A stretch of DNA of 64,000 bases from Methylophilus sp. QUAN (GCF_015354445.1 NZ_JADKYT010000003.1:434001-498000), one strand, 5' to 3'; shown: positions 17,941 through 26,253, counted from the first letter of the stretch. Notes: generated by a model not told the origin, from the letters alone. Made by a program: numbers and translations.

Positions 17941-18096
17941 TTTTCTACTCCTTTCACCATAAAATGCTAATAAGTGTAACCAGTGAAAAACAAGAACCAG
18001 GCCAGAAAAAGAGCCTTGTTCCTGCCACTTTTCTATCACTGGGGAGTGATTCGCCCCGTCACACCCACATCTCAATTCGTGATGCTGGATTGGGGT

Positions 18097-18264
18097 CTGA
18101 GATGACACTCCAACATGCGGCGAATGAGCTTAATATGATGCCAGCCCCTCATTCATCAGCTTTGCATGAAACTTCTGGATTTGCAGTCGAGTAACGTCAT
18201 TGAGACGACGATGACCAAATGCAGGCCGAATGCGTAAGCGATAAAGCTCTTCATCGAATTTGAT
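18097..18264 (-). pseudogene. tyrosine integrase, core-binding-domain remnant
   Basis: Reading the minus strand gives FDEELYRLRIRPAFGHRRL, then NDVTRLQIQKFHAKLMNEGL, a good match to the SAM-like core-binding domain of phage integrases (G-x-R-x-L-x-x-(I/V)-T-x-x-x-(I/V)-Q-x-F). A frame change near 18135 is needed to continue into HHIKLIRRML, the next expected helix. The fragment has no start and is frameshifted, so it is dead. With the piece at 17165-17350 it forms one integrase that was split and decayed. One end touches the first copy of the ~94 bp repeat. Confidence 0.65.
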
Positions 18265-18307
18265 TATCAAAGCTAGTCACTCCCGCTTGCATAAATCCGA
18301 CTTTCCT

Positions 18308-18400
18308 CGCCAAACCATCATACTGGCCAACTATTGCCACCGGGATTACCGTTGATCAGCCAGTCCCTGATTGCTTGGCTATGGCTCAAGGCGAGCGACT
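18308..18400 (+). repeat. island repeat, copy 1
   Basis: First of four related ~94 bp sequences, direct orientation. The shared core runs from CGCCAAACCATC to GGCTCAAGGCGAGCGACT. The ends are partly complementary (CGCC...AGCCA type arms against TGGCTCAAGGCG), so single strands could fold. Copy 1 is flanked by AGTCACTC (18274-18281) and ends in GAGCGACT, an almost perfect outer inverted pair. Copies 1 and 2 also share ATCGAATYTGATTATCAA ~50 bp upstream. The ~270 bp after it, to 18678, hold no gene I can support. Confidence 0.75.
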
Positions 18401-18678
18401 ATTAGTAGTGGGGTACGAACGTGCAAGATTCGACGTTCTGAGGAAGTAGTTAATAATAAAGTGTCAGATGCAAAAATTCTGAACCACATGCATCTGTTGT
18501 GCTATCCACCTCATAAAATGAAACCTTTCAGTCAAATTAGCAATTTCTGTCAGGCATGGTCTTCTATGAATCATCATACTTCTGTGCGTGGTTAACCCTT
18601 TTTTCATATAGTTTTAGTTATTACATATTGGTCACCAAGCTACTACGAATTTATGTCTTCTTTATTAAAAATGACTAG

Positions 18679-18724
18679 TTCACCCCAAAACAAAAAAGAC
18701 CCAAAGGGTTAACCTTAAGTCTCT
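18679..18724 (+). repeat. 46 bp direct repeat, left copy (decayed terminator duplicate)
   Basis: Matches 21739-21784 at 42 of 46 positions by eye, including CAAAACAAAAAAGACCCAA. The right copy is the intrinsic terminator of tRNA-Ile, so the left copy is a duplicate of sequence 3' to that tRNA. The spacing is exactly 3060 bp. Its hairpin is weakened by the mismatches. It probably marks the far end of a segment inserted next to the tRNA. Confidence 0.75.
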
Positions 18725-18802
18725 CATCTTGAACTGCCCACCTAACAATCGAATCTGATTATCAACGGTAGAGTCTTCCTGCTAAACAAATCTGACTTCC
18801 TA

Positions 18803-18896
18803 CGCCAAGCCAACATAACGGCCAACGATTGCCACCGGGATGACCGTCGTATCAGCCAGCCCCTGATTGTTTGGCTATGGCTCAAGGCGTGCGACT
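18803..18896 (+). repeat. island repeat, copy 2
   Basis: Second copy, 94 bp, from CGCCAAGCCAACATAACGG to GGCTCAAGGCGTGCGACT. It differs from copy 1 at scattered positions, so the copies are old. It lies ~100 bp upstream of the RraB-like gene. Confidence 0.75.
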
Positions 18897-18997
18897 ATGG
18901 ACACCAGCTGTGGCTGGCAAGTATGTGAATCTCAGATTGAAAATAAAACGTCTTAGTTTAATAATATGATTTAACAAATCACTAGATTATTGCTGCT

Positions 18998-19423
18998 ATG
19001 CACATTTTGAAATTAGTTAGATATTTTTTATTCGTATCAACTTTCTGGAGTTTTGGGAACATAGCGATGGCTGAAGGCAGTGCGGTTATCACGTTAGAAC
19101 AACTAAACCAGATGTTTCAAGAAATGCGAGCAAATCCTGCGTACAAGAAAGGGAGTATTGACGGTAAGTTACTTTGGGGGTATTTCTTTACTGACCCTAG
19201 TCCCAAGAAACTTGAGTCGGTTGCTGACTACTTAACAAAGAACGGGTATCGCTATGTCAATATTTACCCAACTGAAGACAAATCAACCTTTTTTCTTCAT
19301 ATGGAAAGAGTCGAACACCACACACCTGAATCACTCAATGTTCGTAACCATGAGTTCTACAAGCTCGCAGAGAAATATCATATTGAATCATATGATGGAA
19401 TGGATGTTGGCCCAACTAATTAA
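18998..19423 (+). CDS. exported RraB-like protein
   Basis: 141 residues. The first ~25 are a signal-peptide-like leader (VRYFLFVSTFWSFGNIAMA). The rest matches the RraB fold (regulator of RNase E activity B): LLWGYFFTDPSPKKLESVAD, LTKNGYRYVNIYP, then an EFYKLAEKYHIESYDGMDVG ending that is the family signature. RraB is normally cytoplasmic and binds the RNase E degradosome scaffold; a leader here suggests a different, extracytoplasmic role, unless the leader is misread. It sits between repeat copies 2 and 3 in the decayed island and is AT-rich by eye compared with the core genes. Confidence 0.68.
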   Translation: MHILKLVRYFLFVSTFWSFGNIAMAEGSAVITLEQLNQMFQEMRANPAYKKGSIDGKLLWGYFFTDPSPKKLESVADYLTKNGYRYVNIYPTEDKSTFFLHMERVEHHTPESLNVRNHEFYKLAEKYHIESYDGMDVGPTN

Positions 19424-19452
19424 GGCCTTTTTATCGATAAACCCAACTCCCA

Positions 19453-19546
19453 CGCCAAGCCAACATAGCGGCCAATTATTTGTGCCGGGATTACAGTCGT
19501 ATCAGCCAGCTCCTGATTGCTTGGCTATGGCTCAAGACGTGTGACC
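19453..19546 (+). repeat. island repeat, copy 3
   Basis: Third copy, 94 bp, from CGCCAAGCCAACATAGCGG to GGCTCAAGACGTGTGACC. It begins 30 bp after the stop of the RraB-like gene. The ~170 bp between it and the next hairpin hold no supported gene. Confidence 0.75.
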
Positions 19547-19720
19547 ATGGGCAGGGCTTGTGGACGGGGTCGGTGAGTTTAGAAGTCGAAGTGCGGGCAA
19601 CTGGCTAAAAATCCTGAAACACTGGAATCCTGAAAAACCGCTAAAACTGCATCTGCTGGAAAATAGTGAGAAACTGAAATCTGAAATTCTGAGTCGCCGT
19701 TCGGCATTGAGAAAAGAAAA

Positions 19721-19744
19721 ACGGCTCACATTTCTGCAAGCCGT
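19721..19744 (-). terminator. intrinsic terminator of the lost tRNA
   Basis: On the minus strand, arms ACGGCT and AGCCGT enclose TGCAGAAATGTG (with inner CA/TG pairing) and are followed by TTTTTCTTTTC. It lies 11 bp after the CCA end of the tRNA remnant, in the position expected for a tRNA terminator. Confidence 0.6.
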
Positions 19745-19755
19745 CTTTTATATTT

Positions 19756-19799
19756 TGGTAGGGTGTGCTGGGATCGAACCCACGACAAACGGATTATGA
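19756..19799 (-). pseudogene. tRNA 3' half, headless
   Basis: The minus strand reads TCATAATCCG (end of an anticodon loop, apparently CAU, plus the 3' side of its stem), a T-arm with TGGGTTCGATCCCA, then ACACCCT-A-CCA. The 5' half is absent: upstream is the coding sequence of a PEP-CTERM gene. The acceptor strand cannot pair with the intact tRNA-Ile at 21792, so it comes from another tRNA. It is followed by its own terminator. Confidence 0.68.
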
Positions 19800-20534
19800 A
19801 TTCAATTTTTTGCGTCTTTGAACAAAGCCTATTAATCCTAATCCTGCCATCAACATTGTAAAAGTTTGAGGCTCTGGCACTGGCAATGTATCCCCATTTC
19901 TGACGAGCATTACATTTAATCTGTTAATTGCAGTTGAGCTACCTAAACTAATGGTCCCACTAGTATTGACATAAGATGCAGTACCGTTACCGCCAATACT
20001 GTCTAACTGAGATGTTAACCAAAATGCGTCATCATAAAATGACTGCGCATTAAATAGATTGATTGTATTGGTATTTTCCTGAGTTGGTGTTTTCCCATAT
20101 CCGAACCCTTCACTCATCAAATACTTCAATTCATTAGTAAAATTCCCCAATTTGTCGAAGTATAAATTTCCAGCTATACGCCAATCATCAAACCCACCTA
20201 AACTAACATAATTAGCAAATGCAGCTGCTCCAAATACTGTCATACGCTTGCTACCAAAGTCATCAGCTGTCAATGTGTAATTGGTGAGCACACCATTAGG
20301 ACTGGCAACGTCGTATGAAATATAGCCAGAATTAGCAATGGTTGGAGTCTTAGCAAGAATCTTGCTTACTATATTTTGATCATTGGCAAGCAATGTAGAA
20401 AATACGCTTAAATCTGCGACCCAAGTTATGTTTTGCTCAGTGTCATAAACAAAATTATTTCCGCGATCGATGAACTCTGCCTGCGCGACTACACAGTTGG
20501 TTATCATTAAGCAGCCAAAAATAAATTTAAACAT
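19794..20534 (-). CDS. PEP-CTERM exported protein, DUF1566-like
   Basis: 246 residues. A signal peptide ends near ALVAQAE-like residue 20 (NCVVAQAEF). The body contains TWVADLSVFSTLLA, FGSKRMTVFGAAAFANYV, a GFDDWRIA motif and a late INRLNVMLVRNGD, typical of DUF1566-type surface proteins. The C-terminus is a PEP-CTERM sorting signal: VPEPQ, a hydrophobic helix (TFTMLMAGLGLIGFV), then RRKK. Such proteins are cut and exported by an exosortase encoded elsewhere. Its stop codon TCA-TAA lies within the anticodon-loop sequence of the tRNA remnant, so the gene end is formed by the recombination junction. Confidence 0.82.
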   Translation of the reverse strand: MFKFIFGCLMITNCVVAQAEFIDRGNNFVYDTEQNITWVADLSVFSTLLANDQNIVSKILAKTPTIANSGYISYDVASPNGVLTNYTLTADDFGSKRMTVFGAAAFANYVSLGGFDDWRIAGNLYFDKLGNFTNELKYLMSEGFGYGKTPTQENTNTINLFNAQSFYDDAFWLTSQLDSIGGNGTASYVNTSGTISLGSSTAINRLNVMLVRNGDTLPVPEPQTFTMLMAGLGLIGFVQRRKKLNS

Positions 20535-20703
20535 TACACTGAAGTCCTACATTTATTGGGAATTTCAAAATATAGATATCCATCAAAGCTGTCAATTGCC
20601 CAATACTACTATTGATAAATAATTAAATTACAACAGGTCTCTCAACTAAGACAAAAAACCACCCATCTTGATCCGCTCCCGCCCGGAATGATCTAACATC
20701 AAA

Positions 20704-20795
20704 TACCAAGCCAACTAACGGCCCACGATTGCCATTGGGATTACAGTCGATCAGCCAGTCCCTGATTGCTTGGCTATGACTCAAGGCGAGCGACT
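20704..20795 (+). repeat. island repeat, copy 4
   Basis: Fourth copy, 92 bp, from TACCAAGCCAACTAACGG to TGACTCAAGGCGAGCGACT, with two one-base gaps against copy 2. It lies between the two divergent PEP-CTERM genes. The rest of the 478 bp gap (20535-21012) holds no gene that I can support; I looked for a sigma-54 type -24/-12 element before both genes and found none. Confidence 0.72.
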
Positions 20796-21012
20796 GTGGG
20801 TGGTGTTTGAAGCTGCGAGTTGGTGAGCTTCGGGACGTGAGCTGAAGTTGCGATTCGGTCCCGCCCTCAGGCTGTAACCTGCGCCAGGCTGCTGAAATAA
20901 ACAGGCCTAAAAGGGCTATTCCCGCAATAAGTTCCCACGGTTATGATTCGCACCACTTGTTAGCAACTTACAGCTGACTAAATATCAGTTTAAAAAATCA
21001 ACAAAAAGAAAG

Positions 21013-21615
21013 ATGGGAACGTCTATGTCATTTATTCACAAGATTATCTTTGCCGCTACATTTACTTTTGCCTCCTCCATTGCGCAGGCAGCCTTGGTGC
21101 AAGTCAATTTTGACTACGCCCCGAACAATGCAGCGGCAACCGTGAAGTTATCTGGACAGTTTACTTATGATTCTACAAACATTGGATCAGACAACTTGGT
21201 AAATGCGAGTGATTTGAAAAGCTTCAACTACACGATGTCAAATAATGTAACGTCACTCACAACCGATCTTCAACTATTAAACAAACCCTCAAGCACATTC
21301 ACTTTTACCTATGACCCGATAATTCAAGCTTTTTTATTAGGCGCCGGTCAGCAGCTATGGGCACCCGATAGGTCCGATGGAAAAACTGACTTGGTTACCC
21401 AAGCTGGAAGGCGTGGAAGTAATATTGCTATGCGACTAAACACCCTTGTAAATGGAGCAGCCCTTCAAATTTTCGTCGAGTCTGAAAACGCAACTGCTGC
21501 CGCAAACAAGTTTAGTTATACCGTCACTGCAGTTCCAGAGCCTGAAACCTATGGCATGCTGATTCTGGGTATGGGTTTGATTGGTGTTGTCGCCCGTCGT
21601 AAACAAACAGTGTAG
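21013..21615 (+). CDS. PEP-CTERM exported protein
   Basis: 200 residues from the ATG at 21013; an ATG at 21025 is equally possible. A signal peptide (IIFAATFTFASSIAQA) precedes a beta-rich, Asn/Thr-rich body of ~140 residues with no recognised enzyme motif. The C-terminus carries VPEPETYGMLILGMGLIGVV then ARRKQ, a textbook PEP-CTERM signal for exosortase processing. PEP-CTERM proteins are linked to exopolysaccharide and floc formation. It is divergent from the other PEP-CTERM gene and ends ~120 bp before the tRNA-Ile terminator copy. Confidence 0.85.
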   Translation: MGTSMSFIHKIIFAATFTFASSIAQAALVQVNFDYAPNNAAATVKLSGQFTYDSTNIGSDNLVNASDLKSFNYTMSNNVTSLTTDLQLLNKPSSTFTFTYDPIIQAFLLGAGQQLWAPDRSDGKTDLVTQAGRRGSNIAMRLNTLVNGAALQIFVESENATAAANKFSYTVTAVPEPETYGMLILGMGLIGVVARRKQTV

Positions 21616-21738
21616 ATTTATAACCATCATCAACATTGGGTTGATTTCATAAACCAAACGCATGTTGGCCTAAAGAAGGGTTGCGAGGTTCGTAACCCTT
21701 TTTCATTGAGACGCTCTCGTACCTCGCATTTAGTTTAC

Positions 21739-21784
21739 TTCACCACAAAACAAAAAAGACCCAAGGCGTTAACCTTGAGTCTCT
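21739..21784 (+). repeat. 46 bp direct repeat, right copy
   Basis: Partner of 18679-18724 (four mismatches). This copy contains the functional-looking terminator of tRNA-Ile, so it is probably the ancestral one. Confidence 0.75.
21758..21781 (-). terminator. intrinsic terminator of rpoD-tRNA-Ile
   Basis: Minus strand: arms GACTCAAGG and CCTTGGGTC around TTAACG, followed by TTTTTTG. It lies 10 bp beyond the CCA end of tRNA-Ile and would end the rpoD-tRNA transcript. Confidence 0.8.
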
Positions 21785-21791
21785 TTATAAA

Positions 21792-21870
<79 letters not shown>

Positions 21871-21890
21871 GAAAAGCGTTCGATTATAAA

Positions 21891-23840
21891 CTAATCTTGT
21901 CCGTTTTCTAAGAAGCTGCGCAGGCGTTCGGAGCGCGTTGGATGGCGCAGTTTACGCAGTGCTTTAGCTTCAATCTGACGGATACGTTCACGGGTGACAT
22001 CAAACTGTTTGCCCACTTCTTCCAGCGTGTGGTCAGTGTTCATTTCGATACCAAAGCGCATACGCAGTACTTTTGCTTCGCGCGGGGTCAGTGATTCCAG
22101 CACTTCACTTGTAGCGTCGCGCAGGCTGGCGTAAACCGCTGCATCCATAGGTGCCAGTGTGGTGTTGTCTTCGATAAAGTCGCCCAAATGGGAGTCTTCA
22201 TCGTCACCAATCGGCGTTTCCATCGAGATTGGCTCTTTGCTGATTTTGAGGATTTTGCGGATTTTTTCTTCCGGCATTTCCATTTTTTCAGCCAGGGTGG
22301 CCGGATCAGGTTCGAGGCCGGTTTCTTGCAGAATCTGGCGGCTGATACGGTTCATCTTGTTGATGGTTTCGATCATGTGCACCGGGATACGGATGGTACG
22401 TGCCTGGTCAGCGATCGAACGCGTGATGGCCTGGCGAATCCACCAGGTTGCATAGGTAGAAAACTTGTAACCACGGCGGTATTCAAATTTATCCACGGCT
22501 TTCATCAGGCCGATGTTGCCTTCCTGGATCAGGTCGAGGAACTGCAAGCCACGGTTGGTATATTTTTTAGCGATGGAAATCACCAGACGCAGGTTGGCCT
22601 CGATCATTTCGCGTTTGGCGCGACGGGCACGGGCTTCACCGGTGGTCATTTGTTTGTTGATTTCACGCAGCTCTTTGATTGGCAAGCCCACACGGTTTTG
22701 CAGGTTTTGCAGGCGCTCTTGCTGGTCAAGAATCGAGTGTCTGAAACGGCCTAAACGCTCTGCGTACGCTGGATTACCTGCCAGTTCGCCATCTAACCAT
22801 TCCAGGTTGATTTCGTTGCCGACAAAACTCTTGATGAATTGCTGACGCGGCATGTTGGCTTTATCCACGCAGAAATCCATGATTTTGCGTTCATGCGTGC
22901 GCACTTCTTCGACCATGTTACGCACCTGGTCACACAGGGCTTCTACTTGCTTGGCAGAGAAACGGAACGCAGTCAGTTCGTCCAGCACTTGTTGATGCAG
23001 GGTTTTGTATTCTGCATCATTGGTACCCTTGGCTTCGCGGATGCTGTTCATTTGCGTGTTAGCCGCGCGGATCACGGCAAAGCGAGACAGGACTTCGTCT
23101 TTGAGTCTGGCCAGCGCTTCAGCGGACAAGGCGGATGCTTTCGCATCGCCATCTTCGTCGTCTTCATCCTCTTCTTCGTCAGCGGCTTCCTCTTCTTCAG
23201 CGTCAGCCACCGCCAAGGCGTCATCCAGGCCGAGGTCGCTATCGATCAAACCGTCTACCAGCTCATCGACGCTCATCTCGTCTTTTTCAACTTTATCAAC
23301 CATCTCCAGCAACTGGGCGATGGTGGTTGGACAGGCGGCAATGGCCTGCACCATGTGTTTGAGGCCATCTTCGATACGCTTGGCGATCTCGATTTCGCCT
23401 TCACGTGTCAACAGGTCTACCGTACCCATTTCGCGCATATACATACGCACCGGGTCTGTCGTACGGCCAAACTCGGAGTCTACCGTGGCCAGGGCCTGCT
23501 CGGCTTCTTCTGCTGCATCTTCGTCAGTCACTGCAGGTGGCGCATCAGACATCAGCAACACTTCGGCATCCGGCGCTTCTTCATAGACCTGGATACCCAT
23601 GTCGTTGATCATGCCGATAATGCTCTCGATCTGCTCGGAGTCTTGCACATCGTCCGGCAGGTGGTCGTTAATTTCGGCGTAGGTCAGGTAACCACGTTCT
23701 TTACCCAGAACAATCAGGGTTTTCAGGCGGGTACGGCGCGCCTCGGCATCCATTGCCTGGGTGGCGGGGTCTTTGTGTGTTTCGACTTCGTTGATTCCGA
23801 GTTCTTTGTCTAAACTTTTATCTGCTTTGGGTCTGGCCAT
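21891..23840 (-). CDS. rpoD: RNA polymerase primary sigma factor RpoD (sigma-70)
   Basis: 649 residues from the ATG at 23840, chosen because AGAGGTGG lies eight bases upstream; a GTG at 23852 overlaps that site. Region 1.1 (residues ~20-90), a long acidic stretch in the non-conserved insert ([19 protein letters not shown]), region 2 ([21 protein letters not shown] and [12 protein letters not shown]), region 3 ([15 protein letters not shown]) and region 4 with its helix-turn-helix ([19 protein letters not shown]) are all present. It directs RNA polymerase to housekeeping promoters. It follows dnaG and precedes tRNA-Ile, a conserved order. Confidence 0.97.
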   Translation of the reverse strand: MARPKADKSLDKELGINEVETHKDPATQAMDAEARRTRLKTLIVLGKERGYLTYAEINDHLPDDVQDSEQIESIIGMINDMGIQVYEEAPDAEVLLMSDAPPAVTDEDAAEEAEQALATVDSEFGRTTDPVRMYMREMGTVDLLTREGEIEIAKRIEDGLKHMVQAIAACPTTIAQLLEMVDKVEKDEMSVDELVDGLIDSDLGLDDALAVADAEEEEAADEEEDEDDEDGDAKASALSAEALARLKDEVLSRFAVIRAANTQMNSIREAKGTNDAEYKTLHQQVLDELTAFRFSAKQVEALCDQVRNMVEEVRTHERKIMDFCVDKANMPRQQFIKSFVGNEINLEWLDGELAGNPAYAERLGRFRHSILDQQERLQNLQNRVGLPIKELREINKQMTTGEARARRAKREMIEANLRLVISIAKKYTNRGLQFLDLIQEGNIGLMKAVDKFEYRRGYKFSTYATWWIRQAITRSIADQARTIRIPVHMIETINKMNRISRQILQETGLEPDPATLAEKMEMPEEKIRKILKISKEPISMETPIGDDEDSHLGDFIEDNTTLAPMDAAVYASLRDATSEVLESLTPREAKVLRMRFGIEMNTDHTLEEVGKQFDVTRERIRQIEAKALRKLRHPTRSERLRSFLENGQD

Positions 23841-23928
23841 GGCCGATTCCACCTCTAAAATGATTGATGCCGAGTGCTGGCGACTACTGCTGGCACATCA
23901 CTCGATTTAACATTACGGGAAACCCTTT

Positions 23929-23957
23929 ATTTTACCAGATTTTTGCACGTTTTTTAA
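23929..23957 (-). promoter_or_regulatory. candidate sigma-70 promoter of rpoD
   Basis: Minus strand: TTAAAA (-35), a 17-bp spacer, then TAAAAT with TGG directly before it (extended -10). It lies about 90 bp before the rpoD ATG in the dnaG-rpoD gap. The -35 is weak; found by eye only. Confidence 0.4.
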
Positions 23958-23991
23958 GCATGCCCACACGGTTTTTAGGGAATAGTGCCGA

Positions 23992-25731
23992 CTAGCGCTT
24001 GCTGGTTAACTGCCGCAAGGCCTCACGCTCAGCATCCGACAGCGTAGAAAATGGCTTTTCTGTCAGCCGCCCCAACAGGGACTTTTCACGCGCGATGAGC
24101 GCCATGTCTGATAATTGGGTACAAGCCCCTTCAAATTCAAGCGTGAAGTCCAGCGTTTCGTCCAATAAAGACAACTCGCGCTGCAATTGGTGTCGCAAGA
24201 CTTCAGAAATATAGGGGGCGATCATTTGCAGCAGAACAACTGGCCGCGATTCTGGCTTGGCGATTGCAGCCCTCACCACCACGCGCAGCATCTGCTCCTC
24301 ATCACCCTCGCCAACAATCTCAGCCATCAATTCAGGCTTAGCCCATTGCGGCCGCATGAGCAGCATCAAGGCCAGGCGCACATAGAGCGACAATGGCGTG
24401 CGTGAACGCTGGCGCACGGCTTTTTCTTTGGTTTTAACCGGATCAGGCAATTTGAGCATGCGCTGCATTTCACCGCCAGCCAGACCGGTCATCTCGGCCA
24501 CTTTTTTACGCAGCAGCATGGCATAGCGCGGCGCCTGGATCTGCTTGAGGATAGGTTCAGCATCATTCAAAAATTGCAGCTTATCCTCTTGCGAGGCCAT
24601 CGGGTTATGCTCGCTCAAATGCTGAATAATGTATTGCGACAGCGGCATGGCTTTATCCATTTCAGCCTCAAACGCTTCCTTACCAAATTCACGCACAAAA
24701 CTATCGGGGTCATGCTCGGCAGGCAAAAATAAAAAGCGCAACTTGAGACCATCTTTAATCGCAGGCAAAGCGTTCATCACCGCACGCCAGGCGGCGGTAC
24801 GCCCAGCTTTGTCGCCATCAAAACTAAAGACAATTTCATCGGTTTGCCGCATCAATTTGGCAATGTGAAACGGCGTCGTCGCCGTGCCCAGTGCAGCCAC
24901 GGCATATTCAATGCCATATTGCGCCAGTGCCACCACGTCCATATACCCTTCCACCACCAGCACGCGGCCTGCATCGCGGATAGCGCGGCGCGCCATAAAC
25001 AAGCCATATAACTCATGGCCTTTTTGAAACAGCGGCGTTTCTGGCGAATTGTAATACTTGGGCGTATCTTCGGGATTAATCACGCGCCCGCCAAAACCAA
25101 TCACTTCGCCTTTTTGGTTATGAATAGGGAAAATAATACGGTCACGAAAGCGGTCATAACGCCGCCCTTGCTCGTTCTGCACCACCAGCCCAGCCGTTTC
25201 CAGCGCTTCAGCATCATATTGCGGAAACACCGTTTGCAGGTTTTGCCAACCCGCCGGGGCATAGCCCACCTGGAACTTGGCCGCCACCTGCCCGCTTAAA
25301 CCGCGGTTTTTCAGGTAATCAATGGCGCGCGGTGACTGCTTCAACTCAGCTTTGTAGTAATTGGCCGCCTGCTGCAAGGTCTCCTGCAAGCTCAACAGCA
25401 CAGCCTTTGACGGCGGCGCCGGTTGATTCGGGTCGCGCTGCTCTTGTGGCACGATCATGCCAATCTGCCTGGCCAGGTCGTGTATGGCCTCGACAAAACT
25501 GAGGCCGTTATATTCCATTAAAAAGCTCAAGGCCGAGCCATGTGCGCCACACCCAAAACAATGATAAAACTGCTTGGTCGGGCTGACGGTAAAACTGGGG
25601 GATTTTTCGTTATGGAACGGGCAACAAGCCGAGTAATTGGCCCCGGCTTTTTTCAGCGGCACTGCCTTGTCGATGACTTCGACAATATCTACACGATTCA
25701 GCAGTTCTTGAATAAAACTTTCGGGGATCAT
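23992..25731 (-). CDS. dnaG: DNA primase
   Basis: 579 residues, the usual length. The N-terminal CHC2 zinc finger (CPFHNEKSPSF, then YHCFGCGAHG) spans residues ~38-65. The RNA-polymerase-like core contains YFNGR-like and DRIIFPIHNQKGEVIGFGGRV segments; the Toprim motif is VLVVEGYMDVVAL near residue 260 and FSFDGDKAGRTAAWRA follows. The C-terminal DnaB-binding region ends the protein. It makes RNA primers at the fork. It lies downstream of rpsU-yqeY with a terminator in between, so it probably has its own promoter near 25740. Confidence 0.96.
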   Translation of the reverse strand: MIPESFIQELLNRVDIVEVIDKAVPLKKAGANYSACCPFHNEKSPSFTVSPTKQFYHCFGCGAHGSALSFLMEYNGLSFVEAIHDLARQIGMIVPQEQRDPNQPAPPSKAVLLSLQETLQQAANYYKAELKQSPRAIDYLKNRGLSGQVAAKFQVGYAPAGWQNLQTVFPQYDAEALETAGLVVQNEQGRRYDRFRDRIIFPIHNQKGEVIGFGGRVINPEDTPKYYNSPETPLFQKGHELYGLFMARRAIRDAGRVLVVEGYMDVVALAQYGIEYAVAALGTATTPFHIAKLMRQTDEIVFSFDGDKAGRTAAWRAVMNALPAIKDGLKLRFLFLPAEHDPDSFVREFGKEAFEAEMDKAMPLSQYIIQHLSEHNPMASQEDKLQFLNDAEPILKQIQAPRYAMLLRKKVAEMTGLAGGEMQRMLKLPDPVKTKEKAVRQRSRTPLSLYVRLALMLLMRPQWAKPELMAEIVGEGDEEQMLRVVVRAAIAKPESRPVVLLQMIAPYISEVLRHQLQRELSLLDETLDFTLEFEGACTQLSDMALIAREKSLLGRLTEKPFSTLSDAEREALRQLTSKR

Positions 25732-25756
25732 AGATGCAAGTATCGCTTATGCGCAC

Positions 25757-25790
25757 TAAAAAACAAAGGGCGCCAAATGCGCCCCATTGT
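25757..25790 (-). terminator. intrinsic terminator after yqeY
   Basis: Minus strand: ACAATGGGGCGC and GCGCCCTTTGT around ATTTG, then TTTTTTAG. It lies between the yqeY stop and the dnaG start, so it separates the two transcripts wholly or partly. Confidence 0.75.
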
Positions 25791-25809
25791 TTATGCGGTT
25801 AAAGACTGA

Positions 25810-26253
25810 TTAACCTAAAGCAGCCTTGATCAGGCCAGAGACTTTTGCCATATCAGCCTTACCTGCCACCAGCGGCTTCACCGCACCCACCACTTTACCC
25901 ATGTCTTTAGCGCCCGCAGCGCCAGTCTCAGCCACCACTTTGGCGATGATGGCGTTGATTTCATCCTCAGACAATTGTGCTGGCAGGTAGGCCTGCAACA
26001 CAGTGACTTCAAACTTCTCCTGATCTGCCAGGTCGTGGCGGTTAGCGCCTTCAAACGCAGCAATCGAATCACGGCGCTGCTTGAGCATTTTCTCAATCGC
26101 AGCAATCACGGCATCATCATCCAGCTCAATACGCTCATCGACTTCGCGCTGCTTGATCGCAGCTTGCAACAAACGAATCACACCCAGCTTTTGCATGTCT
26201 TTGGCACGCATGGCGGTTTTCATGTCTTCGGAGATTTGTGCTTTCAGGCTCAT
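25810..26253 (-). CDS. yqeY: GatB/YqeY domain protein
   Basis: 147 residues from the ATG at 26253; the frame is open upstream but the family always begins MSLK-x-x-I-x-x-D-(M/L)K. The sequence LKAQISEDMKTAMRAKD, IRLLQAAIKQREVDER, a middle LPAQLSEDEINAII and a C-terminal AKDMGKVVGAVKPLV fit YqeY. The C-terminal half resembles the tail domain of the GatB amidotransferase subunit, suggesting tRNA contact, but the biochemical role of YqeY is not settled. It is conserved between rpsU and dnaG in many bacteria. Confidence 0.92.
   Translation of the reverse strand: MSLKAQISEDMKTAMRAKDMQKLGVIRLLQAAIKQREVDERIELDDDAVIAAIEKMLKQRRDSIAAFEGANRHDLADQEKFEVTVLQAYLPAQLSEDEINAIIAKVVAETGAAGAKDMGKVVGAVKPLVAGKADMAKVSGLIKAALG

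Noticed and set aside
18371-18595. 74-codon plus-strand frame after repeat copy 1
   Set aside because: Starts within the repeat, no ribosome site, unusual composition; treated as non-coding.
19560-19799. 79-codon frame ending GIEPTTNGL
   Set aside because: This ending is the well-known spurious antisense translation of a tRNA T-arm; here it covers the tRNA remnant and its terminator.
18308-20795. CRISPR array
   Set aside because: The four repeats are ~94 bp, diverged and 500-1250 bp apart; no cas genes are present.
22839-23813. 324-codon plus-strand frame inside rpoD
   Set aside because: Antisense to an unambiguous rpoD; Phe/His/Val-rich shadow translation with no ribosome site.
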